A stretch of 64,000 bases of DNA from Myxococcus qinghaiensis (GCF_024198215.1 NZ_JAKCFA010000022.1:1-64000); one strand, 5' to 3'. Shown: positions 25,627-35,118, numbered from the stretch's first letter. Notes: generated from the sequence alone by a model not told the origin. A program made the numbers and translations.

Positions 25627-27636
25627 ATGCGTTGGGGATGGTTGGCGACAGCAGCAGCGGTAATGACGAGCAACGTCGCGCTTGCGCACGAGCTGGCGTG
25701 CGACAAACGAGTGAACGGCGAGCTCATCTACGAGATCCAGTCGTATCCGGCGAAGCTCGATTGGACGATGACGGTGCGCAACGTGCACCCGACGGGCTCG
25801 TCGGATGTGAAGTCGGTGGAAGATCGACTGCTCACCGACAAGTTTGGTTGGGCTCCCTCACGAACGGCGCCTTACACGCTGGCTGTAGGCGAGTCACACA
25901 CCGAGAGCTTCTCGGTTACCGTGAATTCGTTCGAGGAATGCCAGCAACTCGCGCGGTCGGACGGCGCGAACGATGAGCTCATCGACAACGTGTTCTCGGC
26001 GGCCTGGGATGATGGCGAGACCCAATGCCGGGCGCGCGTCGTTTGCCTGCCACTCTGCCCGCCCCAGACCTGCGTCGGCGACGAGGGCCCCCCGGGTCCC
26101 CAGGGGCCGGAGGGTCCGGTAGGGCCGCAGGGTCCCACGGGCGAGACCGGCGCACCGGGGCCGCAAGGGCCCCAGGGAGATATCGGGCCGCAGGGCTTGC
26201 CCGGTGCCACCGGAGCGCCTGGACCCGCTGGGCCCGTGGGGCCCGTGGGGCCGGCGGGTGCGGATGGGGCGGTGGGTCCGGCGGGTCCTGTTGGGCCGGC
26301 GGGTCCTGTGGGTCCGGCGGGTGCGGATGGGGCGGTGGGTCCTGCGGGTCCGGTCGGTCCTGTGGGTCCGGCGGGTGCTGACGGGGCGGTGGGTCCGGCG
26401 GGTCCGGTCGGCCCTGCGGGTGCTGACGGGGCCGTGGGTCCGGCGGGTCCGGCGGGTCCGGTTGGTCCGGCGGGTCCGGCGGGTCCGGCCGGTGCGGATG
26501 GCGCCGTGGGTCCGATCGGTCCTGTCGGTCCGGCCGGTGCGGATGGTGCCGTGGGTCCGATCGGTCCTGTCGGTCCGGCGGGTGCGGATGGCGCCGTGGG
26601 TCCAATCGGTCCTGTCGGTCCGGCGGGTGCGGATGGCGCCGTGGGTCCGATCGGTCCTGTCGGTCCGGCGGGTGCGGATGGCGCCGTGGGTCCGGCGGGT
26701 CCGGCCGGTCCGGAGGGTCCTGCGGGTCCGGCGGGTCCGGCGGGTCCGGCGGGTCCGGCCGGTGCGGATGGCGCCGTGGGTCCGGCGGGTCCGGCCGGTC
26801 CGGCCGGTGCGGATGGCGCCGTGGGTCCGGCGGGTCCGGCCGGTCCGGCCGGTGCGGATGGCGCCGTGGGTCCGATCGGTCCTGTCGGTCCAGCCGGTGC
26901 TGATGGTGCCGTGGGTCCGATCGGACCTGTCGGTCCGGCGGGTGCGGATGGTGCCGTGGGTCCGGCGGGTCCGGCCGGTCCGGAGGGTCCTGCGGGTCCT
27001 GCGGGTCCGGCGGGTGCGGATGGCGCAGTGGGTCCGGCGGGTGCGGATGGGGCCGCGGGTCCGGCGGGTCCGGCCGGTCCGGCCGGTGCGGATGGGACCT
27101 CCGTCGTCGGTGCGTCCGAGCCTCCCGGTGTGAACTGCCTCTTCGGAGGCGTCGCGCTCACCACCGCCTCGGGCGTCGTCTACGTCTGCAACGGAGAGCC
27201 CGCTGCGCCCCTGGCCTTCGGGTACTTCTATGCGCTGATGCCGCCCGATAACGCCGCGACGGTCGCGGCAGGGGGCGCGGTGGATTTCCCGCAGGACGGG
27301 TCGGTGAGTGGCATCACCCGGGCCAGCTCCGAGGAGTTCATCCTGCCGGCCATCGGCGTCTATGAAATCTCCTGGCAGGTCAGTGTCACCGAAACCGGGC
27401 AGCTCATCGTCGGGCTCGACAGCGGCGCGGGAGTCGTGGAGCAGGTCAGCACCGTCGCGGGTCGGGCAACCGGGGCGAGCCAGATCACCAACCACGTGTT
27501 GATCACGACCACCGTGGTGAACTCCGTCGTGTCCATCCGTAACCCGGTTGGGAACACGCCGGCGCTGACGATCACTCCGCTGGCGGGCGGCGCGCGGCCT
27601 GTCTCGGCGACGCTGCTCATCAAGCAGATCCAGTAA
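25627..27636 (+). CDS. Collagen-like secreted protein with AH-start domain (module 1)
   Basis: 669 residues with a signal peptide cleaved before AHELAC. Residues about 20-148 form a domain shared with the protein at 35119-36774: [42 protein letters not shown] and VVC. Residues about 151-490 are uninterrupted Gly-x-y triplets, roughly 113 of them, dominated by [15 protein letters not shown]; they should form a triple helix. The last 180 residues have the look of a trimeric jelly-roll head like the BclA C-terminus ([18 protein letters not shown], and [20 protein letters not shown]), ending LLIKQIQ. Likely a cell-surface fibre. The upstream lipoprotein may be its anchor or partner. Confidence 0.85.
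   Translation: MRWGWLATAAAVMTSNVALAHELACDKRVNGELIYEIQSYPAKLDWTMTVRNVHPTGSSDVKSVEDRLLTDKFGWAPSRTAPYTLAVGESHTESFSVTVNSFEECQQLARSDGANDELIDNVFSAAWDDGETQCRARVVCLPLCPPQTCVGDEGPPGPQGPEGPVGPQGPTGETGAPGPQGPQGDIGPQGLPGATGAPGPAGPVGPVGPAGADGAVGPAGPVGPAGPVGPAGADGAVGPAGPVGPVGPAGADGAVGPAGPVGPAGADGAVGPAGPAGPVGPAGPAGPAGADGAVGPIGPVGPAGADGAVGPIGPVGPAGADGAVGPIGPVGPAGADGAVGPIGPVGPAGADGAVGPAGPAGPEGPAGPAGPAGPAGPAGADGAVGPAGPAGPAGADGAVGPAGPAGPAGADGAVGPIGPVGPAGADGAVGPIGPVGPAGADGAVGPAGPAGPEGPAGPAGPAGADGAVGPAGADGAAGPAGPAGPAGADGTSVVGASEPPGVNCLFGGVALTTASGVVYVCNGEPAAPLAFGYFYALMPPDNAATVAAGGAVDFPQDGSVSGITRASSEEFILPAIGVYEISWQVSVTETGQLIVGLDSGAGVVEQVSTVAGRATGASQITNHVLITTTVVNSVVSIRNPVGNTPALTITPLAGGARPVSATLLIKQIQ
26215..27095 (+). 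repeat. GC-rich collagen-coding tandem repeats, 9- to 45-bp units
   Basis: Almost pure tandem array of nine-base GGT-CC-G/GGC triplet units. It includes at least four near-identical 45-base units (15 residues, [15 protein letters not shown]) between about 26500 and 26690. Third positions shift between C, G and T from unit to unit, showing recent unit exchange. Such arrays change length easily. Confidence 0.9.
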
Positions 27637-27657
27637 GCAAGCCACGGGACACCAGGC

Positions 27658-27693
27658 CGGAGCTGCTGAGAGGCACTCCTCCCAGCAGCTCCG
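27658..27693 (+). terminator. Hairpin after collagen-like gene
   Basis: CGGAGCTGCTG (27658-27668) pairs perfectly with CAGCAGCTCCG (27683-27693), 22 bases after the stop codon. No T run. Confidence 0.5.
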
Positions 27694-27736
27694 AGCCCGG
27701 CCATCGAGGCCAACACCACTCCGGCGCAACCGGACG

Positions 27737-27779
27737 CCCCGAGCGGGATTCGCACAAGACTTGCGAATCCCGCTCGGGG
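27737..27779. terminator. Perfect 18-bp stem hairpin
   Basis: CCCCGAGCGGGATTCGCA (27737-27754) pairs without mismatch with 27762-27779 around a seven-base loop. It is the strongest hairpin noticed by eye in the window and follows the first hairpin by 44 bases. It could terminate or insulate transcription in either direction. Confidence 0.6.
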
Positions 27780-27944
27780 TTCGCCGTTTCGGACGTCGGC
27801 CTGAAAAGGCATCACACCCATCCCGCCTGGATTGCGCAAGACCCAGGCAGATGCTTGCTCCGTGATGGCCTGTCAGCCCATCACATGGGCACCGTCAGGA
27901 CCGCCGGGTACGGTATCCAAGCCTTACTCTTCCCGGAGGTCTTC

Positions 27945-29591
27945 ATGAAATTGCTGCGATTCACCGTCGTCCTGGGCTCGGCCTGCGCCGCGTGGCTGGT
28001 GGGGTGTGGGGATGCGCCGACCGACTCGACGGAGCTGACGGATGGGCTCTCCAACATCGACCCCCAGAACGGGCCCGCGGGCGATGGCACGTGGATGGGC
28101 GAGTCCACGGGCGCCGGTTGCGAGCCCGACGCCGGCACCCCGCCCACGGATGGCGGACCGTCGCCCGACGCCGTGCTGGTGACGAGCACCACGCGCTTCT
28201 TCACGTCGGTGGGCATGTCCGAGCGGGTCGAGGACCTGTCCGCGAATCCCCCCGAAATCCTCGTGCCGCAGGGCGCGACCTTCTCCCTGATTCTGGGCTC
28301 CGCGGTCCCTGGCGGCTGGGAGTTCAGGGGCGTACCCCAGGGGCCGTACTACCTGCGCTCGGGGAGCTCCCACGTCATCACCTCCGCGCGCCACGTGGAC
28401 ATCGGCCGGAACCGGCTGGGTCGGCAGGACGCCGTCTATTCGGACATCAACTGGACGCCCCTCCAGTTCAACCTCCTGAACATGGCGCCGTGGACGAACT
28501 GGGCGGGCACCCTGCAGCCCGGCTCCAGCCTCCAGCTCACCTCCGCGCAGGTGGACATCTTCGGCTGGGCCAACCTCTTCGAGCTGATTCCGGATGGCCA
28601 GACATCCCTCCTCACCAACCAGGCGGACCTGGGGCTCGGCAGCGGCTACAACCTCCCCATCTTCGAAGCGGCCCGCGGCGACCGGATGTATGTGAGCCAG
28701 CTCAGCCAGTTCAGCGCGGGGACGCTGCCGGATGGAACGCCCCTGGGCTACTCCGCCGTGGAGCGCGCGGTGGAGATGGGCGCGTTCGACTTCACCCCGG
28801 ATGGAGTCACTCCGCTGCCGGCCACCGGCGTGCTCCAGCCCGCGAGGATGCGCGAGTTCCCCATGGAGTGGCGCCTGCCCGCGTACACGCGCTTCGCCTC
28901 GGACGTGCACCCGCTGGCAGCGGCCAATCAGCCCACGTTCCAGGTCCTTCCCTCCGCCCATGGCGTGTCCGAAGGCTGGATTGGTTACTCCGGTGAGCTG
29001 CTCACCCTCTATCTGCCCCGCGCGGCTTCTTTCGACTTCACGACCCGCCTGAAGTTCGGCAATCCCTTTCCCCTGAACTGGGGCGTCATCGGCTATGCCG
29101 GCTACTCCTTCCGGCACCCCGCCGCCGTGCCGGATGGCTCGGGGCGGTCCATCAACATCTCGGGAAGCCTCTCCTCGTTCGACACGCTCGACAACGTCAT
29201 CGCGGGCCCGGTCCAGCCCCGGGTGTCGCCGCCCCGCTCCCTGACCATCGACGGCGTGCCCGCGAGCGTGCCGCGCGAGGTGGGCTCCGTCAGCCCCGTC
29301 ATCGCCTGGGTGCCGCCCACGCTCGGCACGCCCAACGCCTATCGGATCTCCTTCTACCGGTATGACCCCGACCTCAACGTCGCGCGCCTGGCGTCCAGCC
29401 TCTATGCGCCAGGCACGGCCACGCAGGTGCGGCTGCCCCCCGACATGCTCCAGCCGGACAGCATCTACTACCTGCGCGTGTCCGCCATCGACGCTTCGAA
29501 CTTCGACCTGGAACGCCACCCCTTCACGTCCCACGAGAAGCTGCCCTACAGCAGCGCCGACGCCGTCAGCTCCTTCATCACCACGCCCTGA
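27945..29591 (+). CDS. Large lipoprotein of unknown function
   Basis: Not recognised. 548 residues from the ATG at 27945, with GGAGGT four bases upstream. Lipoprotein signal with lipobox WLVGC. A short linker rich in Asp, Gly and Pro follows (DAGTPPTDGGPSPDAV), then a beta-rich body. That body has WEFRGVPQGPYYLRSGSSHV, which looks like a carboxypeptidase-regulatory-like or prealbumin-like strand pattern. The C-terminal 100 residues resemble a fibronectin-III fold (VIAWVPPTLGTPNAYRISFY, then SIYYLRVSAIDASN). It is expected on the outer membrane. A terminator follows. Confidence 0.75.
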   Translation: MKLLRFTVVLGSACAAWLVGCGDAPTDSTELTDGLSNIDPQNGPAGDGTWMGESTGAGCEPDAGTPPTDGGPSPDAVLVTSTTRFFTSVGMSERVEDLSANPPEILVPQGATFSLILGSAVPGGWEFRGVPQGPYYLRSGSSHVITSARHVDIGRNRLGRQDAVYSDINWTPLQFNLLNMAPWTNWAGTLQPGSSLQLTSAQVDIFGWANLFELIPDGQTSLLTNQADLGLGSGYNLPIFEAARGDRMYVSQLSQFSAGTLPDGTPLGYSAVERAVEMGAFDFTPDGVTPLPATGVLQPARMREFPMEWRLPAYTRFASDVHPLAAANQPTFQVLPSAHGVSEGWIGYSGELLTLYLPRAASFDFTTRLKFGNPFPLNWGVIGYAGYSFRHPAAVPDGSGRSINISGSLSSFDTLDNVIAGPVQPRVSPPRSLTIDGVPASVPREVGSVSPVIAWVPPTLGTPNAYRISFYRYDPDLNVARLASSLYAPGTATQVRLPPDMLQPDSIYYLRVSAIDASNFDLERHPFTSHEKLPYSSADAVSSFITTP

Positions 29592-29601
29592 CGCTCGCCA
29601 C

Positions 29602-29638
29602 GGGAGGCCGAGGGGGTGACCTGACCTCTCGGCCCCCC
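29602..29638 (+). terminator. Terminator-like hairpin after lipoprotein gene
   Basis: GGGAGGCCGAG (29602-29612) pairs with CTCGGCCCCCC (29628-29638) with one mismatch, starting 11 bases after the stop. Confidence 0.5.
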
Positions 29639-29865
29639 AGGTCCAGGCTCGAACGGGCAGTCCCCTCCGCCCCTCCGAGCCTGGGCCGTACTGTCAGGCG
29701 TTGAAGCCTTCCTCGTACCAATTTGCGGACCTGCCCCGTCTTCCATGCTAGGCAGCGCCCCGCTGAAGCTCCTCGGACGAGTGACAGCCTGGGAGACCTG
29801 GGGTGTTCAACCTCCCAGCGTCGCAGCCCCAGGCCCAGACACTCCGCCGAGACAGGGGGACCCGC

Positions 29866-30402
29866 ATGTTTCCGAAGACCTGGTTCAAGAGAGGCGCCGC
29901 CACCGTGTTGCTGGCGTCCTCCATGGCCGTCGCCGCCGAGCCCGCGGCAATCCAGGCGCCGTCCGCCTTCTTCCTCTCCCGGAGCGAGAACCGCAATCAG
30001 GTCCACTACGCCGTGAGCCTGGATGAGAGCTGCCGCCCCGTCGGCGCGCGCCCCGTGCACGTGTACTGGCGGATGCTGGAGCGCGGCGAGGCGGAGGTCG
30101 AGGAGCTCCTGGGCATCGAGCAGCCCGCCTATGGCCTCGAGGACGGCCAGCAGGTGGAGGCCACCGCCGACGGCTGGCGGGTGCACCTCCGGCTGAAGTC
30201 CTTCCCCGGGCGGCCCGTCGACATCACCACCTCCCAGGTGCGTGGCCGGTGCGTGGTGCAGGCGTGGACGAAGTTCGGCGCCAACCAGGCCCAGCTCGAG
30301 CACATCTTCGTGAAGACCTCCTGGCCCTTCTCCGTGGACTTCGTGCGACTGGATGGCGTGGGTCCGGAGGGACAGCCCGTCTCCGAGCTGATCCGCCGAT
30401 AA
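29866..30402 (+). CDS. DUF4833-family secreted protein
   Basis: 178 residues from the ATG at 29866 with CAGGGGGA upstream. Signal peptide ending SMAVAAEPAA. The DUF4833 pattern is visible: FFLSRSENRNQVHYAVSLDE, then ARPVHVYWRMLERGE, YGLEDGQQVEA and LKSFPGRPVDITTSQVRG, ending in a strand with LEHIFVKTSW. The family is small, periplasmic, beta-rich and of unknown function. It stands alone between two longer secreted-protein genes. Confidence 0.75.
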   Translation: MFPKTWFKRGAATVLLASSMAVAAEPAAIQAPSAFFLSRSENRNQVHYAVSLDESCRPVGARPVHVYWRMLERGEAEVEELLGIEQPAYGLEDGQQVEATADGWRVHLRLKSFPGRPVDITTSQVRGRCVVQAWTKFGANQAQLEHIFVKTSWPFSVDFVRLDGVGPEGQPVSELIRR

Positions 30403-30521
30403 GGAAGGGCCCCCGCCCTGAGACAGGTGCGACACCGCTGGAATTTCCCGCAATTCCGGCTGCGTCAAAAAATCCACGCGGAAGTAACAACCTTCGAGGG
30501 TGCGGGGCCGATAATACCCGC

Positions 30522-31766
30522 ATGACCAGTGTCGTCGGCCCCCGCCGCTCGCCCCTCTCCGCTCGCCCGACTGAAACTGAAACCGCGCGTGAAACAACTT
30601 CACCCCGGGCCCCTGCCCAGGCGCGCAACGAGTTCGAGCCCTCGCGACAGGGGCTCACTCCTTCCCTGCTGACGAAGCTGGGCGCCGTCTTCGTTCCGGT
30701 GGCCCCCACCGTCGCGGGCGCCGCGGCTACGAACCTGAAGGCCGCGGCTGGCGCGGTGGCGACGCCGCTGACGCCCAGCACCAGCCCCAACGCGGCCATC
30801 AAGGACAGCGCCACCGTCACCAGCGCCCTGGAAGTCGCCGAGGACGCCAAGGTGGAGTCGCTCAAGCTGGACCTGGACATCGCGCACACCTACCGGGGCG
30901 ACCTGACGGTGACGCTGACGTCCCCGTCGGGCAAGACCGCGGTGGTGTCCAACCGCGCGGGCGGCTCGGAGGACGACCTCAAGGGCTCGTTCGACCTGAA
31001 GGAGTTCGCGGGCGAGTCCACCAAGGGCACCTGGAAGCTGGAGGTGCGGGACAGCGCCAAGGGCGACGTCGGCACCCTGAAGCAGTGGGGCATGAACATC
31101 GTCCCCGAGACGAAGGCGCCCGAGCCGGACCCGGAGCCGTCGGATGACCCGTTCGATGGCCTGCGCGACGACGCGCTGCTGAAGGCCGTGAGGGAGTCGT
31201 CCTCCGGCAAGAAGGTGGTCAGCTACAACGAGGCGCGCAACATCATCTTCTCCAGCCTGGACGTGAACGCGGCCGGCAACGTGGAGTGCGTCTACACGGG
31301 CGTGGAGACCAAGGGCGGGAAGATTCCCAACAACGCGGTGATGAACGTGGAGCACACCTGGCCGCAGTCGAAGGGCGCCACGGGCGCGGCCAAGAGCGAT
31401 TTGCACCACCTGTTCCCCACCGACAGCAAGGCCAACTCGCGGCGCAGCAGCTTCCCGTTCGGCGAAGTGGTGAACGTGAAGTGGAGCCACAACGGCGCCA
31501 AGCTGGGCACGGACGCGAAGGGCAACACCGTGTTCGAGCCGCCCGACTCCCACAAGGGCAACGTGGCGCGCGCGATGTTCTACTTCTCGTCCACGTACAA
31601 CAAGCCCATCCCCGCCGACGAGGAAGCCGCGCTCAAGGCGTGGAACAAGCTGGACGGCGTCGACACCGCTGAAATCGAGCGCAACCGCCGCGTCGCCAAC
31701 ATCCAGGGCAACACCAACGCGTTCATCGACAACGCGGAGCTCGCGGACCGCGTCAAGGACTTCTAG
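30522..31766 (+). CDS. Secreted endonuclease I with N-terminal P-domain
   Basis: 414 residues from the ATG at 30522. The first 90 residues are Ala/Thr/Pro-rich without a classical signal peptide. Residues about 100-195 form a proprotein-convertase P-domain (LDLDIAHTYRGDLTVTLTSP, then STKGTWKLEVRDSAKGDVG). An endonuclease I (NucM-like, His-Me finger) domain follows: ARNIIFSSLDV, VECVYTGVE, NVEHTWPQSKG with the catalytic His, SDLHHLFPTDSKANSRRSS, and RAMFYFSSTYN. The nuclease should cut DNA or RNA non-specifically with a divalent metal. Use of a P-domain for export or targeting is plausible, as these domains often sit on myxobacterial secreted enzymes. Confidence 0.88.
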   Translation: MTSVVGPRRSPLSARPTETETARETTSPRAPAQARNEFEPSRQGLTPSLLTKLGAVFVPVAPTVAGAAATNLKAAAGAVATPLTPSTSPNAAIKDSATVTSALEVAEDAKVESLKLDLDIAHTYRGDLTVTLTSPSGKTAVVSNRAGGSEDDLKGSFDLKEFAGESTKGTWKLEVRDSAKGDVGTLKQWGMNIVPETKAPEPDPEPSDDPFDGLRDDALLKAVRESSSGKKVVSYNEARNIIFSSLDVNAAGNVECVYTGVETKGGKIPNNAVMNVEHTWPQSKGATGAAKSDLHHLFPTDSKANSRRSSFPFGEVVNVKWSHNGAKLGTDAKGNTVFEPPDSHKGNVARAMFYFSSTYNKPIPADEEAALKAWNKLDGVDTAEIERNRRVANIQGNTNAFIDNAELADRVKDF

Positions 31767-31798
31767 CCGCTCGTCACCGAGCCGCCGGGCAGCAAGCA

Positions 31799-31830
31799 GG
31801 GGTTGGATGGCGCGAGCCGTCCAACCCCTT
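31799..31830 (+). terminator. Terminator after endonuclease gene
   Basis: GGGGTTGGATGGC (31799-31811), loop GCGA, GCCGTCCAACCCC (31816-31828): 13 pairs including one T-G pair, followed by TTT-rich sequence. Confidence 0.7.
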
Positions 31831-31977
31831 TCACGTGGCGGAACCCAGGCTTCGCGGCGGTCCCTCAGGACTCCCCACCACGACATCGCCGCCAGGAATC
31901 CGGGCGTATCGGGAATGACAGCCATGTCGCGCTGGAAGGCCCGTCCCCGCGCACGGCCCTGGGCGGCGCGATGAGGC

Positions 31978-32715
31978 ATGGGTGTTGCTTGGAGACAATC
32001 GCCACTCAGCCACAGGAGCGACTGTCTGATCCGCCCAGCCCTCGTCGCACTGCTCCTTCTCGCACCCGCGGTCCATGCCGAGGTGGATGCGCCCAACTCC
32101 CCCGCGGTGCTGCCCGCGGACGTCCCGAAGACGTCCATCTGGCTGTCACCTGTGTCTCACGCCTCGCTGTTCCTGTGGTCCGGCCTGACGCAGGAGGAGC
32201 TCCACGTCGCGGTTCCCATCGGCGTGGGGCGCAACCTGTCGGACTCGACCATGGCGGTGCTCGAAGTGACGCCCATGTTCACGCGCACCACCTGCTCTCG
32301 CGAGTCCATGCGCTGCGCGTCACTGCGCCAGCTCAAGGTCTCTCTGGGTGTGGCGTGGAAGCCCTGGCCCAAGGCGCGGGGACAAGGCTTCTTCATCCAA
32401 CCCCGGCTGACCGGCATGTGGAGCCTCGACACCCAGCGCTTCCGCCCGTCGGGCAGGGCCGCCGCGCTGACCTATGAAGAAGAGCACGGCTTCCAGGCCA
32501 CGCTCGGGCTGGACGTGGGCTACCGCGTAGTAACTCGGCGCTCCGGCTTCTTCTTCGAGCCCGTCTTCGGACTCGGCATGGGCTACGGGGTGAACCAGCG
32601 ACGCCAGCCGTTCGACCTGGGCTACACGTACGGCTTCTCCATCGCGGACAAACGCTCGGACGGCGCCGTCACGGACCTGAACCTGGACCTGCTTCGCCTG
32701 GGCATCACCTTCTGA
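31978..32715 (+). CDS. Probable outer-membrane beta-barrel protein
   Basis: 245 residues if begun at 31978. The hydrophobic signal segment LIRPALVALLLLAPAVHAEV starts at residue 17, so the true start could be later, near CAGGAG at about 32021. The mature part alternates short amphipathic strands with turns: ELHVAVPIGVGRN, STMAVLEVTPMFTR, LKVSLGVAWKPW, FFIQPRLTGMWSL, TLGLDVGYRVV, FFFEPVFGLGMGYG, ending LNLDLLRLGITF. The terminal aromatic Phe is typical of barrels assembled by BamA. The gene stands alone; substrate unknown. Confidence 0.65.
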   Translation: MGVAWRQSPLSHRSDCLIRPALVALLLLAPAVHAEVDAPNSPAVLPADVPKTSIWLSPVSHASLFLWSGLTQEELHVAVPIGVGRNLSDSTMAVLEVTPMFTRTTCSRESMRCASLRQLKVSLGVAWKPWPKARGQGFFIQPRLTGMWSLDTQRFRPSGRAAALTYEEEHGFQATLGLDVGYRVVTRRSGFFFEPVFGLGMGYGVNQRRQPFDLGYTYGFSIADKRSDGAVTDLNLDLLRLGITF

Positions 32716-32924
32716 ATCCAGTATCGCGGAACGCGGGCTGTATCAGGTCTCGCATCGTGAGAACCGTTCACTCACGAGCCGAGACATCTCCGGGTGACGA
32801 CCCGGGTGATTCGGCCATGCCCTTCGGACTCGTCTGGGCTTTCCCGGTATCAACGACTGGAATCATACGTCATCGGGCGGATACCCCCTCGCTATGTGAG
32901 CGTCTTGGGTATACCCGTAACGAC

Positions 32925-34517
32925 ATGAGCCGCTCGTCAGCTTCGGTCGGGACATTGCTGGGTCAGAAGTATCAACTGCGTCAGCGGATTGGCGTGGGGG
33001 CCATGGGCATCGTCTACGAGGCGGACGGTGTCGACGAGGATGGCGCGGTGGCCATCAAGGTGCTCCAGCAGCACCTGGTCGACGATGAGGCGGTCATCGC
33101 GCGCTTCCGGCGCGAGGCACACGCCATCGCGGGCCTCCAGCACCCGCACCTGGTGGAGGTGAAGGACTTCCAGTGCAATCCGGACGAGCCTCCGTTCATG
33201 GTGATGGAGCTGCTCCACGGCCAGACGCTCAGGCTCCTGCTGAAGCAGCAGGGTACCCTGCCCCTCGGGCGCGCGGTGGCCATCGCGATTCAGACGCTGT
33301 CCGCGCTGGAGACCGCTCATCGGGCGGGCGTCATCCACCGCGACATCAAGCCGGACAACCTCTTCATCGTGTCGGATGAGGCAGGTGATAAGGTGAAGGT
33401 GCTGGACTTCGGCGTGGCGCGCCTGCTCCACGAGGACGATGCCTCGGCGGTGGGCGCGGAGGCGGGTGCGTGGGTGGGCACACCTTCCTTCATGGCGCCC
33501 GAGCAGGTCCGCTGCCAGCCGGTCGATGCGCGCGCGGACCTCTACTCGCTGGGGGCGTGCCTGTTTCAGATGGTGACAGGGAGGCAGCCCATCGACGTCG
33601 CCGACACGGTGGCCCTCTTCTCCGCCATCGTGGAGAGGGTGCCGCCGCTGGCCTCCACGCTTCGGCCCGAGGTGCCCGAGGAGTTCTCGCGAGTGCTCGC
33701 GCGTGCCCTGCACAAGAGCCCCGCGGAGCGCTTCGCGGACGCACGGGAGATGGCGAACGCGCTGAGGCCATGGGCGGCCTCGGCGCACGCGGAGATGGAG
33801 CTGGACGACGAGGTGACCCAGCCGCTCGCACAGCGGGTCGAGACCGCGCCGGAGCGAAAGAGGCCGTCGGCGACCCGGGCTGCCTCTTCGCCCGCGCTCC
33901 AGCTCGACACAGAGTCCGCGACGCAGTTCGACACCACGCCTGCGCCCCAGCTCGACACAGAGTCCGCGACGCAGTTCGACGCCACGCTCGCGCCCCAGCT
34001 CGGCGCCGAGCCCGCAACGCGGCTCATCACCACGCTCGCGCCCCAGCTCGACACAGAGTCCGCAACGCAGTTTGACGCAACGGTCGCGCCCCAGCTCGAC
34101 ACAGAGTCCGCGACGCAGTTCGACACCACGCCTGCGCCCCGACTCGACACAGAGCCCGCGACGCGGCTCATCACCCCGCTCGCGCCCCAACTCGACGCCG
34201 AACCCGCGAGGCGGCTCATCACCACGCTCGCGCCTCAACTCGACGCAGAGCCCGCGACGCAGTTCGACGCCACGCTCGCGCCCCAGCTCGACGCCGAGCC
34301 CGCGACGCGGCTCATCACCCCGCTCGCGCCCCAACGCAACGCCAGGCCCGCGACCCGGCTCGACGCCGCCCTCCCGGCGGACCTCGCGACCGTGGACGAC
34401 GACGCGCCTCTGCAGTCCGCGCTCCCCCGTCGTCGCACCGCCCTGAAGGAGAACCTCCTCCTCGTCGGCGCAACCCTGCTCGGTGTATTCGTCGGCGCGG
34501 CGCTCGCGATGTCGTGA
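32925..34517 (+). CDS. Ser/Thr protein kinase with 16-residue tandem repeats and C-terminal anchor
   Basis: 530 residues from the ATG at 32925. Kinase domain about 15-275: Gly loop IGVGAMG (22-28), Lys45 in VAIKVL, HRD 138-140 in [11 protein letters not shown] 161-163, then SFMAPEQ. All catalytic residues are present. Residues about 325-484 are ten copies of a 16-residue unit of two kinds, [15 protein letters not shown]-x and [15 protein letters not shown]-x. A single transmembrane helix ([20 protein letters not shown]) ends the protein, leaving the kinase in the cytoplasm and only a few residues outside. There is therefore no sensor domain beyond the membrane. The Thr/Ser-rich repeats might be phosphorylation sites or a spacer. 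Confidence 0.92.
   Translation: MSRSSASVGTLLGQKYQLRQRIGVGAMGIVYEADGVDEDGAVAIKVLQQHLVDDEAVIARFRREAHAIAGLQHPHLVEVKDFQCNPDEPPFMVMELLHGQTLRLLLKQQGTLPLGRAVAIAIQTLSALETAHRAGVIHRDIKPDNLFIVSDEAGDKVKVLDFGVARLLHEDDASAVGAEAGAWVGTPSFMAPEQVRCQPVDARADLYSLGACLFQMVTGRQPIDVADTVALFSAIVERVPPLASTLRPEVPEEFSRVLARALHKSPAERFADAREMANALRPWAASAHAEMELDDEVTQPLAQRVETAPERKRPSATRAASSPALQLDTESATQFDTTPAPQLDTESATQFDATLAPQLGAEPATRLITTLAPQLDTESATQFDATVAPQLDTESATQFDTTPAPRLDTEPATRLITPLAPQLDAEPARRLITTLAPQLDAEPATQFDATLAPQLDAEPATRLITPLAPQRNARPATRLDAALPADLATVDDDAPLQSALPRRRTALKENLLLVGATLLGVFVGAALAMS
33895..34374 (+). repeat. Ten 48-bp tandem repeats inside kinase gene
   Basis: Units of 48 bases coding for 16 residues, with two alternating subtypes (ending CAGTTCGACRCC-like or CGGCTCATCACC-like). 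Some neighbours are nearly identical, and the length is divisible by three so copy changes keep the frame. Confidence 0.92.
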
Positions 34518-34545
34518 GGGCGCCGCGACACCCTCCGCCCCGAGA

Positions 34546-34569
34546 GCGGGAGCGCCGAAGCGCCCCCGC
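34546..34569. terminator. Hairpin between convergent kinase and lipoprotein genes
   Basis: GCGGGAGCGC (34546-34555), loop CGAA, GCGCCCCCGC (34560-34569) with one A-C mismatch. Confidence 0.5.
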
Positions 34570-34580
34570 CCGTCCTACCC

Positions 34581-35105
34581 TCAGTGAACGATGAACGTCG
34601 AGGGGAGCAGGACCTTGGAGCCGCGGCCCTGGAAGAGGCTGTCCTTCAGGTGCAACTGGATGACGACGTGCTTGCGCTTCTCCAGCTCCGCGCGCCTGGT
34701 CGTGAAGAGGATGGAGCCCGAGCGCGCGTTGATGAGCCCCGGCGCACCAGCCTCCCGGAAGGCGCCCACGTCATCGAAGTGCACGCGGACATCCGCCGTG
34801 TCGGCCTCCGCCGGCAGGTAGAAATACCCCAGCAGATAGGCCTGGTCCGTCTTTGACAGGTCCATCGACCGCGCGGACGGAGCGAGCTGGAACGGCAACG
34901 ACTTGCCCTGCGCCATGACTTCGATGCGCCCCACGCCCAGCAGCACCTTCTCGTACAGCTCCGTGTCCTGACCGAGCAGCCGCAGCTCGAACCGGTCTCC
35001 CTCGGGCACGTCGACAGGGTCGGTCCCGCTGTTGGCGTCACACGCGCTCAGCGTCAGCGCCAGGAACATCCCTGACAAGGCCATCCATCTTGAGTTCGTC
35101 TTCAT
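34581..35105 (-). CDS. Lipoprotein of paired secreted module 2
   Basis: 174 residues; the ATG at 35105 has GGGGGGAT upstream. Lipoprotein signal with lipobox TLSAC. The mature domain reads FELRLLGQDTELYEKVLLGV, then RIEVMAQGKSLPFQLAPSA, FYLPAEADTADVRVHFDDVG, KRKHVVIQLHLKDSLF and LLPSTFIVH. It matches the lipoprotein at 25035-25544 along its whole length. It is the second gene of a two-gene unit, 13 bases after the stop of the AH-domain gene, so the gene order is opposite to module 1. Function unknown. Confidence 0.78.
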   Translation of the reverse strand: MKTNSRWMALSGMFLALTLSACDANSGTDPVDVPEGDRFELRLLGQDTELYEKVLLGVGRIEVMAQGKSLPFQLAPSARSMDLSKTDQAYLLGYFYLPAEADTADVRVHFDDVGAFREAGAPGLINARSGSILFTTRRAELEKRKHVVIQLHLKDSLFQGRGSKVLLPSTFIVH

Positions 35106-35118
35106 GTCATCCCCCCTT

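Noticed and set aside
26215-27095. CRISPR array
   Set aside because: The short regular repeats have no unique spacers and code for Gly-x-y triplets in one frame throughout.
25872-27729. Long minus-strand frames opposite the collagen-like gene, themselves repeat-rich
   Set aside because: They arise because a repeat whose unit is a multiple of three bases stays open on both strands; the plus strand has the signal peptide and structured ends.
32937-34334. Minus-strand frame across the kinase repeats
   Set aside because: Same reason: 48-bp repeats are open in several frames; the plus-strand kinase motifs are decisive.
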